A DNA stretch of 13,669 nucleotides, taken from positions 1 through 13,669 of the forward strand of contig JAUVIG010000058.1 in NCBI GenBank assembly GCA_030592825.1, read 5' to 3'. Within the stretch, counting starts at the first letter, position 1. The number at the start of each line of letters is the position of its first letter. This stretch comes from Chlorobiota bacterium. GTDB lineage: Bacteria > Bacteroidota > Bacteroidia > Bacteroidales > JAADGE01. The position numbers and the translations under genes were made by a program. Shown here one piece after another: positions 8,465 through 13,669 of the stretch. Below the pieces are notes generated by a model, which worked only from the letters and a program-made list of their open reading frames with translations, did not search any database and was not told the DNA's origin.

Positions 8465-9826
8465 CTATAAAATATAACTTTCTTTAAATTCAGATCTGCT
8501 GATTTTATGCTCATTTTCAGCTATTACATCTAATGTTAATTTATCAAAATTAACGCCATTTGGGATTTCACGCAATAGGTCGGAATATTTCTCTTTAAAA
8601 TATTGAAAGTGATATGCCCTGCTTAAACGTCTTGCCAATGTATGTTTGGTTTGTTTTTTGTTTTTTCCGGTTATTTTTTTGATTATAAAATCCTTTATCA
8701 AGTCAAGTTTAGTTTCTTGTCTTGTTGTACTAAGTAATTCGCCATGTGTAATACCAACATCAGTTACATAAACACCATAGCCTTTTTTTCGAACTTTAAA
8801 AGCAAATTCAATATCTTCAATACCATTTGGAAGCAAATATTCATTATACAAACCCATCTCTTTTCTGAACATTACAAGCATGCAGTTGACGGAATCAACT
8901 TTTACAACATAATCCTGTAATAACTTCCATTTGCATTTTCCAATTAGTTGAGAGCCTTTGCTTATATATGGAGATGCAAAATTATCATCTTTTTTAGTAT
9001 CATTTTTAAAATAATATCCTCCTCTAAATCCGCCTATTAAACCTATATTTGGGTAATTATCCAAATAGAATTCTAATTCTTCCAGCCAAGTTTTTTGTTT
9101 AAAAGTAATGTCATCCTGCATCAAACTTATATATTCACCTCGTGCAATACGTATACCTTCATTATATCCGCCTGAAATGCCTAAATTTTTCGGGGTATTA
9201 ATTACTTTTATATTATATTTAAATGTCAATATTTCAGACGGGATGTTGATGCTTTTGTCTTGCGAACCGTTTATTACAACAATAACCTCTGTGTTTTCGG
9301 CAGGTTTTGTGTATGCTTTAAAAGATTTCAGCATTGCTTGAAGGCTATTTGCATTATTCATTCCGGAGAGTATTATTAACGAATGCTTAATTTTTCTTTT
9401 TTCGTCAAAATAGGGTTCAATTAATTTTGGAGTTGTTTTAATTATTGTTTCAGCAAAACTGTCATGTACAGGAGCAGAGAATGCTGCAATATTATTTATT
9501 ATGTTCGGATATTTTTTGAATATATTCAGCTCTTTTATTCCCCCTATTTTTACACCAAGATAAATAAGTTCAAATTCTTTTGTTAATTTATCAGGATTTA
9601 TTTTTTTCAAAGAAGCTGAATATTCATTACCAACAACATATAAATTATCGCAGTTATCTAATTCTCGTATTTTATTTGGGAATAATATTTCAAAATCATC
9701 TGTTCCTAATATGGCTGTTTTTACATTTTTATTTCTTATTTGCTTTAGTATTACATCTGCATTAATGCTTTTTTTACAGATTTCTAATAACTTGTCATCA
9801 GTATGTTCTAATCCAAGATTTTTCAT
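8465..9826 (-). CDS. GT2 glycosyltransferase with an unrecognised N-terminal domain
   Basis: 453 residues. The catalytic GT-A domain spans about 148-365. It opens with SLIILSGMNNANSLQAML, has VIVVINGS, the acceptor-side NLGISGGYNEGIRIARGEY, the metal-binding MQDD (237-239 QDD, standing in for DXD), and the later EDIEFAFKVRKKGY (ED at 337-338) with a closing HGE. This is the rhamnosyltransferase-like GT2 pattern: transfer of a sugar from a nucleotide donor to a growing surface glycan at the inner cytoplasmic face. Residues 1-130 are extra for a plain GT2. They contain alternating strand/helix segments (VKTAILGTDDFEILF, NLYVVGNEYS, ELIYLGVKIGG) that look Rossmann-like, and I do not recognise them. 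The start overlaps the upstream stop as ATGA, so translation is probably coupled. It is the last gene of the minus-strand operon. Confidence 0.88.
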   Translation of the reverse strand: MKNLGLEHTDDKLLEICKKSINADVILKQIRNKNVKTAILGTDDFEILFPNKIRELDNCDNLYVVGNEYSASLKKINPDKLTKEFELIYLGVKIGGIKELNIFKKYPNIINNIAAFSAPVHDSFAETIIKTTPKLIEPYFDEKRKIKHSLIILSGMNNANSLQAMLKSFKAYTKPAENTEVIVVINGSQDKSINIPSEILTFKYNIKVINTPKNLGISGGYNEGIRIARGEYISLMQDDITFKQKTWLEELEFYLDNYPNIGLIGGFRGGYYFKNDTKKDDNFASPYISKGSQLIGKCKWKLLQDYVVKVDSVNCMLVMFRKEMGLYNEYLLPNGIEDIEFAFKVRKKGYGVYVTDVGITHGELLSTTRQETKLDLIKDFIIKKITGKNKKQTKHTLARRLSRAYHFQYFKEKYSDLLREIPNGVNFDKLTLDVIAENEHKISRSEFKESYIL

Positions 9827-10554
9827 AATAATTCACTGTCAGATTTTTTTCTAAATGCTTCAAGTTCCTCCGGTGTTCCCATGATTTCAACGATTTCATT
9901 TCGAAGAACATGAATATATACTTTTTTTCCGTTGTCGATAAGATACTGATACATTGGTGCGATGTATACTTCTCTGTTTTCCCTCTTAATTTTTTCCAAC
10001 ATAATTTTATAGGTATCTTTATATGTTTTCCAGTTATCAAAATAATAAAAACCTATAGTTGCCAAGTCGGAAATTTGTTTTTTTTCTGCAACTTCTGTTG
10101 CAAAATAATTCACATTTACTTTTACAAAACTCCATTTTTCACTATTTGCTCTAATAACAGGTATAAAACCGGAGTAACTGTCTTTAATTTGTTTTTTTCT
10201 GATTTCCCCGGGTTTTACATAAGTATCAATATTATAAATTGCTATTGCATCGTTATCAGAAATATATTCGCCGGCAAGCAAGGCTGTTGTTGCTTGGCCA
10301 TCGGTTTGTTCTTTGAGTACAACAAAGTTAAATTTTAATATTCCAATTGATTTACAGGTTTTAGTAAGAAACTCTTCATCGAAAATTTCTGCTCTGGTAA
10401 TAAAAATGAACTCTTGGTTGAAAAAATCTGTCAAAGAGATTAAAGCCCATTCAAATAATGTTTTATTCTTTACAACTATTTTATATTTAGGTATATCAAA
10501 ACCTTTAGTTTTAAACCTGTTGCCCAATCCGGCCATTGTTATTATTATTTTCAT
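9823..10554 (-). CDS. sugar- or alcohol-phosphate nucleotidyltransferase
   Basis: A 243-residue single-domain nucleotidyltransferase. Visible motifs: AGLGNRF (8-14), a form of the nucleotide-binding GxGxR loop; IPKYKIVV with the PK pair (22-23); DGQATTALLAG (85-95), which contacts base or sugar; IYNIDTYV (107-113), whose Asp would bind Mg; and the closing EIMGTPEELEAF typical of such enzymes. The reaction expected from the family is NTP plus a phosphorylated sugar or small alcohol giving an NDP-linked product and pyrophosphate. Which nucleotide and substrate are used cannot be read. It sits 9 nt after the HAD gene and overlaps the GT2 gene by 4 nt, so it likely makes the donor for a glycan or for a phosphorylated decoration. 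It seems full length and intact. Confidence 0.87.
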   Translation of the reverse strand: MKIIITMAGLGNRFKTKGFDIPKYKIVVKNKTLFEWALISLTDFFNQEFIFITRAEIFDEEFLTKTCKSIGILKFNFVVLKEQTDGQATTALLAGEYISDNDAIAIYNIDTYVKPGEIRKKQIKDSYSGFIPVIRANSEKWSFVKVNVNYFATEVAEKKQISDLATIGFYYFDNWKTYKDTYKIMLEKIKRENREVYIAPMYQYLIDNGKKVYIHVLRNEIVEIMGTPEELEAFRKKSDSELL

Positions 10555-10563
10555 AATAAAAGT

Positions 10564-10953
10564 TTATTTGTCATCTTCTAATAATTTCAGTATTTTATCA
10601 TGTGATAATTCTCTAAATTCTCTTGGCCTGACTGTTTTATCATCAACATAAAAACCATTTTTTCCGCACCACGGTTTACCAAAATGAATCTCATCATAAG
10701 GAATTTTATGTTTGTCTAACCATAAGAATAGGATTTTAGCTGTTTCTGCATTAATTTTCCCGATATTGCCATTATGTGTCCTCATTTGACGACTTGTAAA
10801 TAATATAATATAATATCCCTGTTCTTTATATTCACGAACTTTTTCAATCATTTCTTTTTTTGGCTTTGCTTCAAAGTAGTGCAAACCTTTATTAACTGTT
10901 TCGCACAGAGTGCCGTCTATGTCAAATACTATTACTTTTTCTTCCTGTATCAT
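10564..10953 (-). CDS. short cap-less HAD-superfamily phosphatase
   Basis: 129 residues with all four HAD motifs in order: FDIDGTLCE (nucleophile D11, acid/base D13), LFTSRQ (T53), FGKPWCGKNG (K93) and FYVDDK (D104/D105). There is almost nothing between motifs I and II that could form a cap, so it is a C0 type; such enzymes often oligomerise to close the active site, as KdsC does. The likely reaction is removal of phosphate from a small phosphorylated metabolite, in the cytoplasm. It lies between a kinase fusion (7-nt gap) and a nucleotidyltransferase (9-nt gap), so it probably works in the same pathway, for example dephosphorylating an intermediate. Short HADs of this FDIDGTLC kind occur in capsule loci; the substrate here is unknown. 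Confidence 0.87.
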   Translation of the reverse strand: MIQEEKVIVFDIDGTLCETVNKGLHYFEAKPKKEMIEKVREYKEQGYYIILFTSRQMRTHNGNIGKINAETAKILFLWLDKHKIPYDEIHFGKPWCGKNGFYVDDKTVRPREFRELSHDKILKLLEDDK

Positions 10954-10960
10954 ATTCTTC

Positions 10961-12607
10961 TCATATATATTTGCTTATTAGTTGTATTCCTGTTGCCAGC
11001 ATTACATGTTGCCGGTTCTTATTATCATTATGCAAAGGTATCATACTTAAAAACAAAAGAGCTTCTAAAATAGAAATTTGGTCAATATTCATTTTAAATT
11101 TTTTCATATAAGAAATGAAAAGTTTTTTTATTTTAATATGTTTTTCTCTGTGAATGATTTTATAATCAATAGAGTTTTGTTTAATATCAACATAGAATAA
11201 ATCATTAATAATGAAATCATAAAGCCCGTTGATACTGTGACTCAACTTTGCTAAATCATATCTGATGTCTCCGTATATGTCCAAATCTCCGAATTTACCT
11301 CTCGGGTCGATATATCTTACCAATTTGCTGTTAGTGTCATATAAAATGTTTGAAAAACATAAATCTCCGTGGATAATAGAAAAAGAAGGAATTTCAAAAA
11401 TTTTATTTTTAATAAGAGTTTTTTCCAGTCTATTTAAAATTATATCAATTGAATCGTATTTTATATTATTAATATATATTGGGTTTGTAAAGAACGAATT
11501 AAATTCTTCTGTTTCTCTGATTGAATTTAACCTGTTGAATGTTTTTTTAATATACATTTTTCGGATATTTTTTTTTGTCTCACTTTTTGACAATTTCAAT
11601 GTGTATTTATACATATCCTTAAATACTATAAGTAAAGAATCAAATATTTGTTTCCATTCTCCAATGCTTAAATCACCATAAACAAAAATCTCATTAAGCG
11701 TATTGTAGCCGTAATATTCCATTTTTATATACATATTAGTATATTCGGTTGAATATTCCAGTATTCTCGGGCTTACATATTTTATGTCTTTCGGAAGTTT
11801 TAAATACCAAAGTATCTCATTGTAGAATTTTGTTTTATCATCGCTTTTTTTTGTAAGAATGCCTCTTTTTCTGTCAACCTTAATAGAATTAAAAAAACGT
11901 TCTTTTACTTCATGTTTAGATGCAATATACCTGTCCGGGTGCCCTAAATCAAGCCATTTTTCGGGTTCAACAAATTTGAATTTGTAATGTTTGTTATATT
12001 CAAAAATTGCTCTGTAAAAACTATCAATTGCTGGATTATCAACAGTTGTGGTTTTTGATATTATTTTATAGAATAAGTTCACATCACTAAATACAAATAA
12101 GCCGACAAATGCACAGTATTCTTCATCAAGATTTGAGTTTTTATATTTATCAATAATTTCAAGAATATTTCCTGTTTTAAATTTAAAGTTTGTCCAACGT
12201 ACTTTATTTGCTGTTTTATTGTAATATATTAAATCTTGATTATTAAAGATTGAATCATCTTTTACTATAGTATCACCAAAATTTATTGCTGTTTTGTTAA
12301 TTTGAATATTATTATATTTTTTAAGTATCTTGTCTAATCCGATTTTTAAAGTATATCCGAGGTCTTTTAATTTAGGGATTTCAACTAACTCTATTTTGGC
12401 GATTTTTTTTAGTTTTAAATATTGTTCAATGATTTCTTTGTTTTCATTTACTAATATAAATATTTTGTCATAAGCTTCATATTGAGAGTATAATCTGTTT
12501 AATACCGGTTTTTGATTTAAAGGAATCATTACGCTTGGTATCGAACCAAGGAAAATCTGCATTTCGGAACTAACTGTCGTTGCACTTGGAATAATAACTA
12601 TGTCCAT
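10961..12607 (-). CDS. nucleotidyltransferase-like / aminoglycoside- or choline-kinase-like fusion protein
   Basis: 548 residues in two parts. Residues 1-235 have a sugar-nucleotidyltransferase plan: IPSVMIPLNQKPVLNRLY near 23-40, FGDT (110-113), and the late WLDLGHPDRYIASK (218-231), like the WxDxGTPxxY of this fold. The usual GxGxR loop and PK lysine are missing and replaced by IIPSATTVSSEMQ, so this half may be altered or inactive. Residues about 240-548 are an APH/LicA-like kinase: TKKS (252-255) and an ENEI-like NEILWYLKLP for ATP, IIHGDLCFSN (411-420, catalytic D415, N420) and YIDPRGKFGD (432-441, metal D434). It could phosphorylate a small alcohol or sugar and hand it to a nucleotidyltransferase, as LicA and LicC do for choline; this role is inferred. 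Its ATG overlaps the flippase stop by 1 nt (TAATG). It is intact. Confidence 0.8.
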   Translation of the reverse strand: MDIVIIPSATTVSSEMQIFLGSIPSVMIPLNQKPVLNRLYSQYEAYDKIFILVNENKEIIEQYLKLKKIAKIELVEIPKLKDLGYTLKIGLDKILKKYNNIQINKTAINFGDTIVKDDSIFNNQDLIYYNKTANKVRWTNFKFKTGNILEIIDKYKNSNLDEEYCAFVGLFVFSDVNLFYKIISKTTTVDNPAIDSFYRAIFEYNKHYKFKFVEPEKWLDLGHPDRYIASKHEVKERFFNSIKVDRKRGILTKKSDDKTKFYNEILWYLKLPKDIKYVSPRILEYSTEYTNMYIKMEYYGYNTLNEIFVYGDLSIGEWKQIFDSLLIVFKDMYKYTLKLSKSETKKNIRKMYIKKTFNRLNSIRETEEFNSFFTNPIYINNIKYDSIDIILNRLEKTLIKNKIFEIPSFSIIHGDLCFSNILYDTNSKLVRYIDPRGKFGDLDIYGDIRYDLAKLSHSINGLYDFIINDLFYVDIKQNSIDYKIIHREKHIKIKKLFISYMKKFKMNIDQISILEALLFLSMIPLHNDNKNRQHVMLATGIQLISKYI

Positions 12608-13668
12608 TATTTTAATCTTTTCTTATTAAATAAAAAGTTCTTAAAGTTATTAAATTTATCGTTAATATCTTCAGACACTTTAAAGGAAATTATTCCAATT
12701 CCAAATATAACAGTTATAAATATACCTCTCATCAAGATATCAAAGAAGTAATTATCAATAACAGGAATGAGAAATTCTGTCGTCAGAAAAATTAATATTC
12801 CTATGCAAAAAACGTATAAATGATTTTTGTTCAGCGGCCGGAAGTTATATCTTTTCAGTAAAAACACATGTCGCATAATAACAAATATACAGTATGAAAT
12901 AAAAGAAGCCAAAGCTGCTCCGGTAATTCCTATTAAAGGAATTAAAAAATAATTTGTTATAATTAACAAGAATACCAGTATTATCATAAAAAAGGCCAGA
13001 AACTTATAATGTCTTGAATTTCCCATAATCGGACCGCTCACTCCGGCAAGCATTTCAACTAAATTTGCAAGTGAAATAAAAAGAACAACATATTTTCCCT
13101 GTTCATATTCAGGAGGTAAAATTTTAAAAATGTTATGAATATTGCACCAAATACCAAGAAAAAGATACAATCCGATAATAAATAGATTAATGCTGCTTTT
13201 TTTGTAGATTTTATTTATAATCTTGGTATCATTATTTTTCCAAGCGTCAGCAATTAAAACAGATGATATTTTTTTTACAACTAAAGAGGGTTTCAAAATT
13301 ATTGCTCCGTAAAAAAATGCAATTGAATAGATACCCGTATAATCCAGCCCCAATTCTTTGTCCAAGTTTATCATTATTTTGTCAATATTTGCAATTGCCA
13401 AACCGCTTAAACCGGCAATTATTCCAAACAATCCAACATTCAGCATTGAATTTCTTAATTCTCTGCTAATAAAAATAAAATTTGGTTTTAGGTTGAATTC
13501 TTTCCTTTTTATTAATGAAAGAACAAGTATCAACACTAAAATACCATTGATAAAAATATAAAGAGAAACAAAGTAACTAAACGAAATTAACTCAAAAAAA
13601 TATGCTAAGATGATAACTAAATTTAATAATCTTAATAAAACATCTCTGAGGAAAATACCAAGCGTAGC
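12607..13668 (-). CDS. Wzx-type polysaccharide flippase, 5' end outside the window
   Basis: The frame is open to the right edge of the window, giving 353 visible residues; the GTG near 13536 is internal. The protein is a run of hydrophobic helices with short polar loops. It contains NIDKIMINLDKELGLDYTGIYSIAFFYGAIIL, given here as NIDKIMINLDKELGLD then YTGIYSIAFFYGAIIL, and a late GITGAALASFISYC, both typical of MOP-superfamily O-antigen/capsule flippases with a Polysacc_synt_C end. Full members have about 480-500 residues and 12-14 helices, so roughly 130 residues are missing. Its role is to move lipid-linked glycan units across the inner membrane. It heads the visible operon, and its TAA overlaps the ATG of the kinase fusion by 1 nt. 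Unit specificity cannot be told. Confidence 0.87.
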   Translation of the reverse strand, partial: ATLGIFLRDVLLRLLNLVIILAYFFELISFSYFVSLYIFINGILVLILVLSLIKRKEFNLKPNFIFISRELRNSMLNVGLFGIIAGLSGLAIANIDKIMINLDKELGLDYTGIYSIAFFYGAIILKPSLVVKKISSVLIADAWKNNDTKIINKIYKKSSINLFIIGLYLFLGIWCNIHNIFKILPPEYEQGKYVVLFISLANLVEMLAGVSGPIMGNSRHYKFLAFFMIILVFLLIITNYFLIPLIGITGAALASFISYCIFVIMRHVFLLKRYNFRPLNKNHLYVFCIGILIFLTTEFLIPVIDNYFFDILMRGIFITVIFGIGIISFKVSEDINDKFNNFKNFLFNKKRLK

Positions 13669-13669
13669 A

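Noticed and set aside
9910..10338. Plus-strand open frame opposite the nucleotidyltransferase
   Set aside because: Its product is rich in Phe, Ile and Cys without motifs, and it lies opposite a gene with clear family motifs; the same holds for the other antisense frames at 477-659, 6116-6424 and 11265-11681.

Overview
The window is AT-rich DNA that looks like a chromosomal segment of a Bacteroidota bacterium, probably a Bacteroidales or Marinilabiliales type. The signs are a secreted protein with a type IX secretion C-terminal sorting domain, a periplasmic Reg_prop/Y_Y_Y sensor kinase paired with a LytTR response regulator, a bacterial GH3-family enzyme, a fused SpmA-SpmB protein, and no strong Shine-Dalgarno sequences.

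Left part (1-4272): the 3' two-thirds of a GH3-family ANL enzyme (+), a small secreted or periplasmic protein that may be a beta-propeller (+), a convergent SpmA/SpmB-type membrane protein (-), and a LamG-domain T9SS cargo protein (-). A rho-independent terminator separates the last two.

Middle part (4273-8464): a divergent control region with three 21-bp tandem repeats. Read on the minus strand, the two best copies resemble the 9-bp/12-bp-spacer/9-bp sites bound by LytTR regulators. Downstream lies a sensor kinase plus LytTR regulator pair that is broken at three places: a 1-nt shift at an A5 run, an in-frame TAA inside the ATPase domain, and a 1-nt shift at a G7 run inside LytTR. The other protein genes of the window are open throughout. 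This is therefore either real decay of one signalling system, with the G7 run as a possible phase switch, or local sequence error. An unidentified coding-like fragment follows at 8291-8458.

Right part (8465-13669, all -): a tightly packed surface-glycan operon. In transcription order it holds a Wzx-type flippase (5' end outside the window), a nucleotidyltransferase-like/APH-like kinase fusion, a short cap-less HAD phosphatase, a sugar- or alcohol-phosphate nucleotidyltransferase, and a GT2 glycosyltransferase with an unrecognised N-terminal domain. Junctions are 1-nt overlap, 7-nt gap, 9-nt gap and 4-nt overlap. The kinase, phosphatase and two nucleotidyltransferase folds together suggest a route to a nucleotide-activated phosphorylated building block placed on a capsule or O-antigen. 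This is the best candidate for undescribed chemistry here; its substrate cannot be read from the sequence.
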